Shown here piece by piece: positions 25,534 to 35,552 of a stretch of DNA of 64,000 nt. The DNA comes from Janthinobacterium sp. 17J80-10 (GTDB lineage: Bacteria; Pseudomonadota; Gammaproteobacteria; Burkholderiales; Burkholderiaceae_D): contig NZ_CP035311.1 in assembly GCF_004114795.1 (NCBI RefSeq), positions 620,001 to 684,000 on the forward strand, written 5' to 3'. The translations under genes and the position numbers were made by a program. The notes below the pieces were generated by a model. It made no database searches. It saw only the letters and a program-made list of their open reading frames with translations, and was not told the origin of the DNA. How positions within the stretch are numbered: position 1 is the stretch's first letter; each line of letters opens with the position of its first letter.

Positions 25534-26580
25534 ATGGATCAGTTACTGACCGCCATTGTGGGTTTGGACGATGCCGCTGCCGTCAGTTTGATCATGCATT
25601 CGCCGGGCGAAACGATTTCGCCGGATACGACGATGGGCGAGGCCGCCATGGCGCTGGACCGCCAGCAAAGCAGTAGCCTTCTGGTGATGCAGGCAGGCGA
25701 GATGGTGGGGATACTGACATTGCGCGACATGACGGGGGCATTTTGCAATGGCCATGGACCCGGTGAGCCGGTTCGCCAGTTCATGTCGCGCCAGCTGATT
25801 ACGGTCGAGGAATCGACCAGCCTGGGCGCGGCAGCCTCGCTGATGGCCGAACGCGGTATCCGTCATCTGCCGGTGCTGGATGCGCGCGGCAAACTGGCCG
25901 GCGTGGTCAGCGGGAGCGATTTCCGCCGCTTGTCCGAAGCAGCCATCCGTGCCAGGGCGCTACAGGCAGGAAAACTGGAAAAAGCGCTTGAAGAGACGCT
26001 GGCGGCATTGTCAGCGGTACTGGAGCAGCGCGATCCCTATACCGCCGGCCACCAGAAGCATGTGGCCATGCTGGCAGTAATGATTGGCAAGGAACTCGGA
26101 TTTGATCAAGGCCAATTGCATGCCCTTAGCCTGGCTTGTATTGTGCACGACCTTGGCAAAATCCAGGTGCCGGTCGAGATCCTGACCAAGCCGGCGCGCC
26201 TGAGCACAGCAGAATTTGCGCTGATCAAGCAGCATCCTCTGGTCGGCTACAACATCTTGAAGACGATCGATTTTCCCTGGCCAATCGCCGATATCGTCGT
26301 GCAGCATCATGAGGCGCTGGATGGCAGTGGTTATCCCTATGGCTTGAAGGGAGATCAGATCCTGCCGGAAGCCCGGGTGTTGACGGTCGCGGACATTGTC
26401 GAGTCGATGTCTTCAGACCGGCCGTACCGTGCCGCGTTGGGAATCGAGGCAGCAATCACGGAAATCACCCGCTTGCGCGGTAGCAAACTCGATGGCGATG
26501 TGGTCGATGCCTGTGTGCGGGTCTTGCGGCGTGGGGAATTTTCGCCTAACTTGCTCGGATTCGATACGCCGCAATATTAG
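25534..26580 (+). CDS. CBS-pair HD-GYP domain protein
   Basis: A 348-residue soluble protein. Two CBS motifs span residues about 15-130: SPGETISPDTTMGEAAMALD, and the second with ESTSLGAAASLMAERGIRHL. CBS pairs usually bind adenine nucleotides or related ligands. Residues about 155-340 are an HD-GYP domain with HDLGK, HHEALDGSGYPYGL and VADIVESM, a complete catalytic set. It is in an operon with the membrane HD-GYP protein and shares strong similarity with it (for example GKIQ and EIDFPWP-type stretches), so the pair likely arose by duplication with exchange of the input domain. Its last bases overlap the convergent exonuclease III gene. Confidence 0.9.
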   Translation: MDQLLTAIVGLDDAAAVSLIMHSPGETISPDTTMGEAAMALDRQQSSSLLVMQAGEMVGILTLRDMTGAFCNGHGPGEPVRQFMSRQLITVEESTSLGAAASLMAERGIRHLPVLDARGKLAGVVSGSDFRRLSEAAIRARALQAGKLEKALEETLAALSAVLEQRDPYTAGHQKHVAMLAVMIGKELGFDQGQLHALSLACIVHDLGKIQVPVEILTKPARLSTAEFALIKQHPLVGYNILKTIDFPWPIADIVVQHHEALDGSGYPYGLKGDQILPEARVLTVADIVESMSSDRPYRAALGIEAAITEITRLRGSKLDGDVVDACVRVLRRGEFSPNLLGFDTPQY

Positions 26581-27371
26581 ACCGGCGCCTGAATGGGCCA
26601 GTCGTAATGCAGGATGAGCGGCGCATGGTCGGAAAAACGCGCTTCCTTGTAGATTGCCGCCGCCTTGCCGCTGGCGCCAATGGCGGGCGTGGTGACATGA
26701 TAGTCGATGCGCCAGCCGACATTGTTGGCCCAGGCCTGGCCGCGGTTGCTCCACCAGGTATAGGCCTCGGCGGTTGTTTCCGGGTGCAGCAGGCGGTAGG
26801 CATCCACCCAGCCCGCTTCATCGAACACGCGCGACAGCCAGGCCCGCTCTTCCGGCAGGAAGCCGGAATTTTTCTGGTTGCTCTTCCAGTTTTTCAGGTC
26901 GATTTCCTTGTGCGCGATATTCCAGTCGCCACAGATGACCACTTCGCGCCCTTGCGCGCGCAGAGCCGCCAGGTGCGGCAGGAATACTTCCATGAAGCGG
27001 AACTTGGCTTCTTGCCGCTCCGGGCTTGATGAACCGGACGGGCAATATACGGACACGATCGAAAGATTGCCGAAATCGCATTGGACGTAGCGTCCCTCGG
27101 CATCGAACTCCGGATTGCCGAAACCGGTGATGACCGCATCCGGTTGCGTGCGGCTATAGACCCCGGTGCCTGAATAGCCTTTTTTCTCCGCATAATGGAA
27201 ATGACCAAAATATCCCGGCGGATTCAGGAATGTGTCGGTCATGTCGCCCGCTTGCGCCTTCAATTCCTGCACACAGACGAAATCGGCTTGCTGCGCCGCC
27301 ATCCACTCGAAAAACCCTTTTTTGGCTGCTGAGCGGATGCCATTCAGGTTGGCGGAAATAATCTTGATCAT
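26577..27371 (-). CDS. xthA: Exodeoxyribonuclease III
   Basis: A 264-residue AP endonuclease / 3'-5' exonuclease for base-excision repair. Catalytic motifs are in place: SANLNGIRS near the start, CVQELKAQ with the metal-binding Glu, GDWNIAHKEIDL and the C-terminal RFSDHAPLIL with the active His. ATG 27371 was chosen because MIKIISANLNG is the conserved N-terminus; about 57 extra upstream codons are open but unrelated. The gene converges on the CBS HD-GYP gene with a 3' overlap of 3 bases (26577-26580), and diverges from pyrE. Confidence 0.92.
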   Translation of the reverse strand: MIKIISANLNGIRSAAKKGFFEWMAAQQADFVCVQELKAQAGDMTDTFLNPPGYFGHFHYAEKKGYSGTGVYSRTQPDAVITGFGNPEFDAEGRYVQCDFGNLSIVSVYCPSGSSSPERQEAKFRFMEVFLPHLAALRAQGREVVICGDWNIAHKEIDLKNWKSNQKNSGFLPEERAWLSRVFDEAGWVDAYRLLHPETTAEAYTWWSNRGQAWANNVGWRIDYHVTTPAIGASGKAAAIYKEARFSDHAPLILHYDWPIQAPV

Positions 27372-27565
27372 TGGAAATAATGCGCTTGGCAAGGCAAATA
27401 GGAACAGGCCGACAGCATACCTCATTGCAACAGTTCCCCGCAGGCACGCGCTTTGCATTCCACCCTGTATGGGACGCCTATATGCATTTACAATGCCGCT
27501 GTGCCGCCTTACCAGGCGGGTAAAAACGACAGAATTCGTCACTTCACACGGTTATCGAGGATATT

Positions 27566-28231
27566 TTGAACAATTTACGTCAGCAATTTATTGAATTCGC
27601 AGTTTCTGCAGGGGTGCTCAAGTTTGGTGAATTCATCACCAAGGCGGGCCGCACGTCGCCGTATTTTTTCAATGCCGGGCTGTTCAATGACGGCGCCAAC
27701 CTTGGGCGGCTGGCCGATTTTTATGCGCAAACCCTGCTGGATTCCGGCATCGAATTCGACATGCTGTTTGGTCCGGCTTACAAGGGCATCACGCTGGCGT
27801 CGGCGACGGCAGTCGCCCTCGCCGCCAAAGGGCGCAATGTGCCGTTCGCCTTCAACCGCAAGGAAGCCAAGGACCATGGCGAAGGCGGCACCATTGTCGG
27901 CGCCAAGCTGCAGGGGCGGGTGGTGATCATCGACGACGTGATTTCGGCGGGCACGTCGGTGCGCGAATCGGTTGAAATGATCCGCGCCGCCGGCGCCACG
28001 CCCTGCGCAGTATTGATCGCCTTGGACCGCATGGAACGCGCCGGCAAGGATGATGCATTGTCGGCGCATTCGGCAGTACAGGAGGTGAGCCACCTGTACA
28101 ACATGCCGGTAGTGTCGATCGGTAACCTGGCGGACTTGATGGAATTTATTTCGGGTGCCGGAGCCGACCCGCAGCAGGCACAGTACAAGGAGGCGATTGC
28201 CGCGTATCGCCAGCGCTACGGTGTGAACTAA
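27566..28231 (+). CDS. pyrE: Orotate phosphoribosyltransferase
   Basis: A 221-residue type I phosphoribosyltransferase making OMP from orotate and PRPP in pyrimidine synthesis. The PRPP loop is [28 protein letters not shown] and [11 protein letters not shown] are typical of OPRT. Translation starts at TTG 27566, five bases after CGAGGA; no in-frame ATG gives a complete N-terminus. The TTG start may lower translation. Confidence 0.94.
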   Translation: MNNLRQQFIEFAVSAGVLKFGEFITKAGRTSPYFFNAGLFNDGANLGRLADFYAQTLLDSGIEFDMLFGPAYKGITLASATAVALAAKGRNVPFAFNRKEAKDHGEGGTIVGAKLQGRVVIIDDVISAGTSVRESVEMIRAAGATPCAVLIALDRMERAGKDDALSAHSAVQEVSHLYNMPVVSIGNLADLMEFISGAGADPQQAQYKEAIAAYRQRYGVN

Positions 28232-28307
28232 AAACCTGATGATTTAACAATTGTTCATCATCTGGCCAGGAGCGTTGTTGCAAAATAAGCCATTCACAGG
28301 GGGGGTA

Positions 28308-28940
28308 ATGCATAAAAATATCAAGAAGCTGGCCGGAATGTGTGCGTTGGCGGCGATGCCGCTCCTGGCGCACGCGGAAATCTATATTTGCAAGGATGCC
28401 AGCGGCAAGACGCTGACTTCTGATCGGCCGATCATGGAATGCCAGGATCGCAAGACCCGGGTGCTTGGCAAGAACGGCATGACCGCGCGTGAAATTGCGC
28501 CGCCCCTGACCGAGGAACAGCAGCGTCAGAAAGCGGCGGAAGATGAAAAGCGCAAGGCAGCGTCGGCCGTCGCAGAGGAGCAAAAGCGCCAGGACCGTGC
28601 GCTGCTGGCGCGCTACAGCAAGGAAGCCGATATCGAGGTGGCGCGCCAGCGTGCCCTGGAGTCGGTCACCGAGCAGGTCAAGCGCGAGGAAGCATCGATT
28701 GTCGCCACGGATAAAAACCTGCAGAAGGCGCGCTTAGAAGCCGCCGCACAGCCCAAGGGCAAAGTGCCGTCGAGCTTGCAGCGCAAGATCGACGATCTCG
28801 GGCAGGAAATCAGCGACAGTAAAAAATTGATCGCGGAACGTCAGGACGAGGCAAGCCAGATCAATGCCCGCTTTGACCAGGCGGTCAAGCGCTTCCGTGA
28901 ATTGAAAAATGGCGGCGTAGCAAAGCTGGAGACAAGATAA
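28308..28940 (+). CDS. DUF4124 domain protein, secreted, with coiled coil
   Basis: A 210-residue protein with a signal peptide (MHKNIKKLAGMCALAAMPLL, cleavage after AHA). Residues 23-45 carry the short DUF4124 motif (EIYICKDASGKTLTSDRPIM). The rest is a long charged coiled coil rich in Glu, Lys, Arg, Gln and Ala (about residues 70-200). ATG 28308 follows AGGGGGG. DUF4124 proteins are common in Beta- and Gammaproteobacteria with no assigned biochemical role; a periplasmic structural or binding role is only a guess. Confidence 0.82.
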   Translation: MHKNIKKLAGMCALAAMPLLAHAEIYICKDASGKTLTSDRPIMECQDRKTRVLGKNGMTAREIAPPLTEEQQRQKAAEDEKRKAASAVAEEQKRQDRALLARYSKEADIEVARQRALESVTEQVKREEASIVATDKNLQKARLEAAAQPKGKVPSSLQRKIDDLGQEISDSKKLIAERQDEASQINARFDQAVKRFRELKNGGVAKLETR

Positions 28941-28970
28941 TACGGGAATGCTGCGGCACTCCCGGCAAGA

Positions 28971-28999
28971 AAAAAGCGGAGCGCCAGGCTCCGCTTTTT
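28971..28999. terminator. Bidirectional intrinsic terminator
   Basis: Perfect 12-base stem AAAAAGCGGAGC (28971-28982) / GCTCCGCTTTTT (28988-28999) around GCCAG. The A-run becomes a T-run on the other strand, so it can end both the DUF4124 transcript and the convergent gatB transcript. Confidence 0.9.
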
Positions 29000-29018
29000 A
29001 TTGCGCCTCACCGGGCGC

Positions 29019-30479
29019 TCAGGCGGTCAGCTTTTTCTTCAGCAATTCCGTCAATTGCGCCGGATTGGCCTTGCCGCGCGACGCCTTCATGGCTTGACCG
29101 ATCAGGGCGTTGAAGGCCTTTTCCTTGCCCGCCCGGAATTCCTCGACCGATTTGACATTGGCAGCCAACACCTCATCAACAATTTTTTCCAGCGCGCCGG
29201 CATCGGAAATCTGCTTCAAACCCTTGGCTTCGATGATGGCATCGACGGCAGCCGGGTCGTCCGATGGCGCTTCCCACATTGCCGCGAAAATTTCCTTCGC
29301 AATTTTGTTGGAAATGGTGCCATCGGCGATACGCTGCAGCAGCAAGGCCAGTTGTTCGGCCTTCACCGGTGCCGCGGAAATATCCACGCCTTCGCGATTC
29401 AGTGTCGATGCCACGTCGCCCATGAGCCAGTTGGCGGCAGGCTTGGCCTGTTCGCGGCCAGTCTTGGCGACGACGGCTTCGAAATAGGTCGCCATTGCTT
29501 TCGACTGCGTCAGTACGGCGGCGTCATATTCCGGCAGGGCGTAATCGCGCGCAAAGCGCTCGCGCATGGCACCTGGCAATTCCGGCAAGGCGGCTTTGAC
29601 GCGCGCGATCCAGTCTTGCGCAATCACCAGCGGTGGCAGGTCGGGGTCCGGGAAGTAGCGGTAATCCTGCGCATCTTCCTTGCTGCGCATGGAGCGGGTT
29701 TCCTTCCTGTCCGGATCGTACAGGCGGGTTTCCTGCACCACGCGGCCGCCATCCTCGATCAGCTCGATCTGGCGCCGTACCTCGTAATTGATGGCTTCTT
29801 CAAGAAAGCGGAACGAGTTCAGGTTCTTGATCTCGCAGCGGGTGCCGTATTCTTGTTGTCCGACCGGACGCACCGAAACGTTGGCGTCGCAGCGAAACGA
29901 GCCTTCCTGCATGTTGCCGTCGCAAATGCCCAGCCAGGTCACCAGCGCGTGCAACGCCTTGGCATAGGCGACCGCTTCAGCGGCGCTGCGCATGTCGGGT
30001 TCGGTAACGATTTCCAGCAAGGGGGTGCCGGCGCGGTTCAGGTCGATGCCGGTCATGCCATGGTAATCCTCGTGCAGCGACTTGCCGGCGTCTTCTTCCA
30101 GATGGGCGCGGGTCAGCGCCACGCTCTTCAATTCGGCCTTGCCATCCTTTTCCAGTACGAAGGAGACGCGTCCGCCTTGCACTACCGGGATTTCAAACTG
30201 GCTGATCTGGTAGCCCTTGGGCAGGTCGGGGTAAAAGTAGTTTTTACGCGCAAACACCGATTGCGGCGCAATCACTGCGTCCACCGCCAGGCCAAACTGG
30301 ATGGCGCGTTCGACGGCGCCCTTGTTCATGACCGGCAAGACGCCCGGCAAAGCCAGGTCCACCGGACAGGCTTGCGTATTGGCGTCGGCACCGAAGGCGA
30401 TCGGCGCGCCGCTGAAAATCTTGCTCTGGGTGGTCAACTGCGCATGCGTTTCCATCCCGATTACGACTTCCCACTGCAT
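29019..30479 (-). CDS. gatB: Asp/Glu-tRNA(Asn/Gln) amidotransferase subunit B
   Basis: A 486-residue GatB, the subunit that binds misacylated tRNA and phosphorylates the misattached Glu or Asp before amidation. It begins [15 protein letters not shown], the conserved first strand. [20 protein letters not shown] and [15 protein letters not shown] are typical kinase-domain blocks. The C-terminal tail helical YqeY-like domain is complete. The gene lies 41 bases downstream of gatA in the order gatC-gatA-gatB. Confidence 0.96.
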   Translation of the reverse strand: MQWEVVIGMETHAQLTTQSKIFSGAPIAFGADANTQACPVDLALPGVLPVMNKGAVERAIQFGLAVDAVIAPQSVFARKNYFYPDLPKGYQISQFEIPVVQGGRVSFVLEKDGKAELKSVALTRAHLEEDAGKSLHEDYHGMTGIDLNRAGTPLLEIVTEPDMRSAAEAVAYAKALHALVTWLGICDGNMQEGSFRCDANVSVRPVGQQEYGTRCEIKNLNSFRFLEEAINYEVRRQIELIEDGGRVVQETRLYDPDRKETRSMRSKEDAQDYRYFPDPDLPPLVIAQDWIARVKAALPELPGAMRERFARDYALPEYDAAVLTQSKAMATYFEAVVAKTGREQAKPAANWLMGDVASTLNREGVDISAAPVKAEQLALLLQRIADGTISNKIAKEIFAAMWEAPSDDPAAVDAIIEAKGLKQISDAGALEKIVDEVLAANVKSVEEFRAGKEKAFNALIGQAMKASRGKANPAQLTELLKKKLTA

Positions 30480-30520
30480 ATGGTTTCCTCGCTGTATTCG
30501 CTCTGTCTGTATTTTTGGGC

Positions 30521-31981
30521 TTACACGCCGTCCGGACGGCGCGCGTGCCAGTCGGTCGCCAGCTGGTACTGATGGGCGACGTTGAGCAGCCTGGCTTCAT
30601 CAAAGTAATTGCCGATCAGCTGCAGGCCGACCGGGCGTTTGCCATTCTTGTCGCCCTGGCCGAAGCCGCAGGGAATCGACATGCCTGGCAAGCCGGCCAG
30701 GCTGGTCGAGAGCGTAAAGATATCGGCCAGGTAGTTGGCCACCGGGTCGTCGGCTTTGTCGCCCAAGTCCCATGCCACGGTCGGCGCCACTGGCCCCATG
30801 ATGACGTCGCAGGCCTGGAAGGCTTGCTGGAAATCCTGCGCGATCAGGCGGCGGATCTTTTGCGCCTGCAGGTAGTAGGCATCGTAGTAGCCGTGCGACA
30901 GCACGTAGGCACCCACCAGGATGCGCCGCTTGACCTCGTCGCCGAAGCCTTCGGCGCGGGTCTTGCAATACATGTCGGAGAGGTCCTTGTAGTCTTTTGC
31001 ACGATGGCCGTAACGCACGCCATCGAAGCGCGACAGATTGCTGGATGCTTCGGCCGGGGCGATCACGTAATACACGGGAATCGACAGCTCGGTCTTGGGC
31101 AGGCTGATGTCGACCAGGGTGGCGCCCAGCTTTTCGTATTCCTTCAACGCGGCGCGCACGGATTGCTCGACGTCGGCGGCCAGGCCGGCGCCAAAATATT
31201 CGCGCGGCACGCCGATTCTCAGGCCCGCCAGCGGTTGGTTCAGGTTGCGGGTGTAGTCTTCGTCAGCACGGGAAATGCTGGTGGAATCGCGTTCGTCGAA
31301 GCCGGCCATGGCGTTCAGGAGCAGAGCGCAATCTTCGGCGGTCTGCGCCATGGGGCCGCCCTGGTCGAGCGAGGACGCGAAGGCAATCATGCCGAAGCGC
31401 GACACGCGGCCATAAGTCGGCTTGATGCCGGTGACGCCGCAGAGCGCGGCCGGCTGGCGGATCGAGCCGCCGGTGTCGGTGGCGGTGGCGCCGGGCGCCA
31501 GGCGCGCGGCAATGGCCGCCGCCGAGCCGCCCGACGAGCCGCCCGGAATCGCCGCTTTGTCCCAGGGGTTTTTAGCCGGGCCAAAGTACGAGTTTTCATT
31601 GGACGAGCCCATGGCGAACTCGTCGCAGTTCAGCTTGCCCAGCGTGACCGTGCCGGCCGCGTTGAACCGTTCCACCACCGTGGCGTCGAAGGGGCTGACA
31701 TAATTTTCCAGCATTTTCGAGCCGGCGGTCGAGCGCCAGCCGCGCGTGACGAAAATATCCTTGTGGGCGATCGGAATGCCGGTCAGCGCAGTGGCGTTGC
31801 CGGCTGCCAGCCGGGCGTCGGCAGACTTTGCTTGTTGCAATGTCAACTCTTCATCGACGTGCAGGTAGGCATTCAGGTCGCTTTGCCTGATCCGTGCCAG
31901 ATACAGGCTGGCCAGCTCGCTGGCCGAAATATCGCGGGCTTGCAGGAGCGCCGAGAGTTGTTTGATGGTTTTGGTATGCAT
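30521..31981 (-). CDS. gatA: Asp/Glu-tRNA(Asn/Gln) amidotransferase subunit A
   Basis: A 486-residue amidase-signature enzyme that releases ammonia from glutamine for GatB. The catalytic triad region is seen in [10 protein letters not shown] (Lys), [14 protein letters not shown] (cis-Ser) and [17 protein letters not shown] (nucleophile Ser). Length is normal. It is 24 bases after gatC and upstream of gatB. Confidence 0.96.
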   Translation of the reverse strand: MHTKTIKQLSALLQARDISASELASLYLARIRQSDLNAYLHVDEELTLQQAKSADARLAAGNATALTGIPIAHKDIFVTRGWRSTAGSKMLENYVSPFDATVVERFNAAGTVTLGKLNCDEFAMGSSNENSYFGPAKNPWDKAAIPGGSSGGSAAAIAARLAPGATATDTGGSIRQPAALCGVTGIKPTYGRVSRFGMIAFASSLDQGGPMAQTAEDCALLLNAMAGFDERDSTSISRADEDYTRNLNQPLAGLRIGVPREYFGAGLAADVEQSVRAALKEYEKLGATLVDISLPKTELSIPVYYVIAPAEASSNLSRFDGVRYGHRAKDYKDLSDMYCKTRAEGFGDEVKRRILVGAYVLSHGYYDAYYLQAQKIRRLIAQDFQQAFQACDVIMGPVAPTVAWDLGDKADDPVANYLADIFTLSTSLAGLPGMSIPCGFGQGDKNGKRPVGLQLIGNYFDEARLLNVAHQYQLATDWHARRPDGV

Positions 31982-32005
31982 GGGTCGGTCGTTGGCGGTT
32001 GCGGC

Positions 32006-32308
32006 TTATTCGATCACTTTAGGCACGAGGTACAAGCCGTCCTGGGTCGCTGGGGCCACTTGCTGATAGTCGTCGCGGCGGTTGGGCTCGGTGACCACAT
32101 CTTCGCGCAGGCGCAGCGCCAGGTCTTGCTGGAGGGCAGCAATCGGGTGGTTGAGCGGCTCGACACCGGTCGTATCAATGGTTTTCATCTGTTCCACGAG
32201 GGAAAAAATGCCATTGAGCTTGTCGAGCGTGGCATGGGCCTCGGTATCGGTCAGTTCCAGTTGCGCCAGCTTGGCAAGGCGCTTTACGTCGGAGAATTCA
32301 AGTGACAT
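32006..32308 (-). CDS. gatC: Asp/Glu-tRNA(Asn/Gln) amidotransferase subunit C
   Basis: A 100-residue GatC, a small helical clamp that ties GatA to GatB. Conserved features are [20 protein letters not shown] at the start and [20 protein letters not shown] near the end. ATG 32308 is the family start; upstream open frame carries no conserved residues. First gene of gatCAB. Confidence 0.93.
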   Translation of the reverse strand: MSLEFSDVKRLAKLAQLELTDTEAHATLDKLNGIFSLVEQMKTIDTTGVEPLNHPIAALQQDLALRLREDVVTEPNRRDDYQQVAPATQDGLYLVPKVIE

Positions 32309-33656
<1,348 letters not shown>

Positions 33657-33730
33657 GGCGGCAGTACGTTGATCGAGGCGCCGCGCAAAACTTTATTCGC
33701 GGCAACTTGTCCAAGACGTGTCGGAAATGT

Positions 33731-33755
33731 CAGGCGGGTGCGTCCCGCCTGTTTT
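33731..33755 (+). terminator. Intrinsic terminator between mreB and mreC
   Basis: CAGGCGGG (33731-33738) pairs perfectly with CCCGCCTG (33744-33751) around TGCGT, followed by TTTT (then ATT). It should let mreB be made in excess over mreCD. Confidence 0.75.
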
Positions 33756-33794
33756 ATTGTAAGTCCGTTAGATTGTCGTTTCTCTAATCCGTAG

Positions 33795-34967
33795 ATGGAA
33801 TACAGCCCACCGCCACTGTTCAAGCAAGGCGCCTCCGCGCGCGCCAAGGTGGTGATCTTTTCCCTGATTGCCATTGTCTTGCTGGTGGCCGATGCGCACT
33901 GGCAGACGCTCGGCGCGATCCGCCAGGTGGTTGGTACCGCCCTTTACCCGTTGCAGCGCCTGGCCATGATGCCACGCGATGCCGCATATGGCGTGGGGGA
34001 GTATTTTTCTTCTCTTTCCCGCACCCAGGAAGAGAACCGGCAATTGCAGCGCCAGCAGGTACTCAATTCCCAGACCCTGCAGCAGGTACAGTTAATGGCC
34101 GCAGAAAACGCCCACCTGCGCCGCCTGCTCGGTGCCAGCGAGCGGCTGGCCGTAAAGTCCCTGATGGCGGAAATCCTCTATGATGCGCGCGACCCTTTCA
34201 CGCGCAAGATCGTGCTCGACCGTGGTTCGCAACAGGGCGTCAAGGCCGGCCAGCCCGTCATCGACGATACCGGCGTGGTCGGGCAGGTAACGCGGGTATT
34301 TCCCTTTACCTCCGAAGTCACGCTGTTGACCGACAAGGACCAGGCCATACCCGTGCAGGTCGTGCGTAGCGGCTTGCGCAGCGTTGCCTATGGTCGCGGC
34401 CAGTCGGGAGCGCTCGATCTGCGCTTCATGCCTGCCAATGCCGATATCCGCAAGGGCGACGTGCTGGTGACTTCCGGCATTGACGGCATTTATCCGGCGG
34501 GCCTCGCGGTTGCGCGGGTGTCGCAAGTCGAGCAAAAATCCTCGGACGCCTTTGCCAAGATCGTTTGCCAGCCGGCTGCAGGCATCGACAGCAACCGCCA
34601 GTTGCTGATCCTGCTGACCGAATTCCAGATGCCCGTGCGCGAGCCGGCGACCACGCCGACGCCGGCATCGTCCAAGGGCGAGGTGAAATCCGCTGCAAAA
34701 GCTGAAGTCAAGCCGGTGCCCGGCCAGCCCGCCCCGGCAACGTCGACGCCGCCGGCAACCCCGGCAGCAATCTCGCCCAGGACGCCGCCGGCAGTACCGG
34801 CTGTCAAGCCTGGGGCAGTTGCGCCGGCTGGACCAAACAACCCCGCGCGGCCTGCGGCACCGACGCCAGTCGTCAAACCTGCGGCAGTCGTCAAACCGGC
34901 GCCGGCACAGCCCGCGCCCGCGCCCGCGCCGGTCAAAGCGCCACTGCCAGTGGAACCCCGACCATGA
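33795..34967 (+). CDS. mreC: Cell shape-determining protein MreC
   Basis: A 390-residue bitopic protein that links MreB, MreD and PBP2. It has one membrane helix (VVIFSLIAIVLLVADAHW, about 19-36), a coiled coil (RTQEENRQLQRQQVLNSQTL), and the periplasmic beta-barrel domain to about residue 285. The last 100 residues form an Ala/Pro/Lys-rich tail (PAPATSTPPATPAAISPRTP and similar), probably disordered and perhaps wall-spanning. Such tails vary among Burkholderiales. The stop overlaps mreD (ATGA). Confidence 0.93.
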   Translation: MEYSPPPLFKQGASARAKVVIFSLIAIVLLVADAHWQTLGAIRQVVGTALYPLQRLAMMPRDAAYGVGEYFSSLSRTQEENRQLQRQQVLNSQTLQQVQLMAAENAHLRRLLGASERLAVKSLMAEILYDARDPFTRKIVLDRGSQQGVKAGQPVIDDTGVVGQVTRVFPFTSEVTLLTDKDQAIPVQVVRSGLRSVAYGRGQSGALDLRFMPANADIRKGDVLVTSGIDGIYPAGLAVARVSQVEQKSSDAFAKIVCQPAAGIDSNRQLLILLTEFQMPVREPATTPTPASSKGEVKSAAKAEVKPVPGQPAPATSTPPATPAAISPRTPPAVPAVKPGAVAPAGPNNPARPAAPTPVVKPAAVVKPAPAQPAPAPAPVKAPLPVEPRP

Positions 34968-35476
34968 ACCAGCCGCATTACATCCTGTTGCCGGCCAATC
35001 CGCTCTTTATCTTCCTGAGCCTGGTGGTAGCCTTTCTGTTGAATATGTTGCCCTGGGGTACATGGATCGGCGTGCCGGACTTTGTAGCATTGGTGCTGGT
35101 GTTCTGGAGCATTCATCAGCCGCGCCGCGTTGGTATTGGGGTGGCATTTTTCATGGGCATCCTGATGGATGTACACGACGCCACCCTGCTTGGCGAGAAT
35201 GCGCTGTCGTATACCTTGCTGTCCTATTTCGCGATCATGATCCATCGCCGCGTGCTGTGGTTCCCGATCGGCATCCAGGCTTTGCACGTGTTGCCCCTGC
35301 TGCTGCTGATGCAGATCGTGCAAGTGGTGGTGCGCGGGATCGTCAGCCAGCAGCTTCCAGGATGGTTTTATTTCGTGGAAAGCCTGGTGGCGACCCTGTT
35401 GTGGCCGGTGGTAAGCTGGCTGTTGCTGGCGCCACAGCGCCGCGCCGTCAACCGCGACGACACGCGTCCGATCTGA
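34964..35476 (+). CDS. mreD: Rod shape-determining protein MreD
   Basis: A 170-residue membrane protein with five to six helices. MGILMDVHDATLLGENALSY is the conserved inner loop typical of MreD. It overlaps mreC by 4 bases, so the two are coupled. Length is normal. Confidence 0.93.
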   Translation: MNQPHYILLPANPLFIFLSLVVAFLLNMLPWGTWIGVPDFVALVLVFWSIHQPRRVGIGVAFFMGILMDVHDATLLGENALSYTLLSYFAIMIHRRVLWFPIGIQALHVLPLLLLMQIVQVVVRGIVSQQLPGWFYFVESLVATLLWPVVSWLLLAPQRRAVNRDDTRPI

Positions 35477-35552
35477 ACGACGATGCTTGCTTGCCCATTC
35501 CGCCACGTCGGCATATTGCATGGTCACTGCGGTTCCGGCCGCATGTATTGGC

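Noticed and set aside
29001-30572. Long plus-strand frame opposite gatB
   Set aside because: GatB on the minus strand is complete and conserved, so the plus frame is a shadow.
30515-32305. Long plus-strand frame opposite gatA and gatC
   Set aside because: Antisense to complete GatA and GatC, with no family match.
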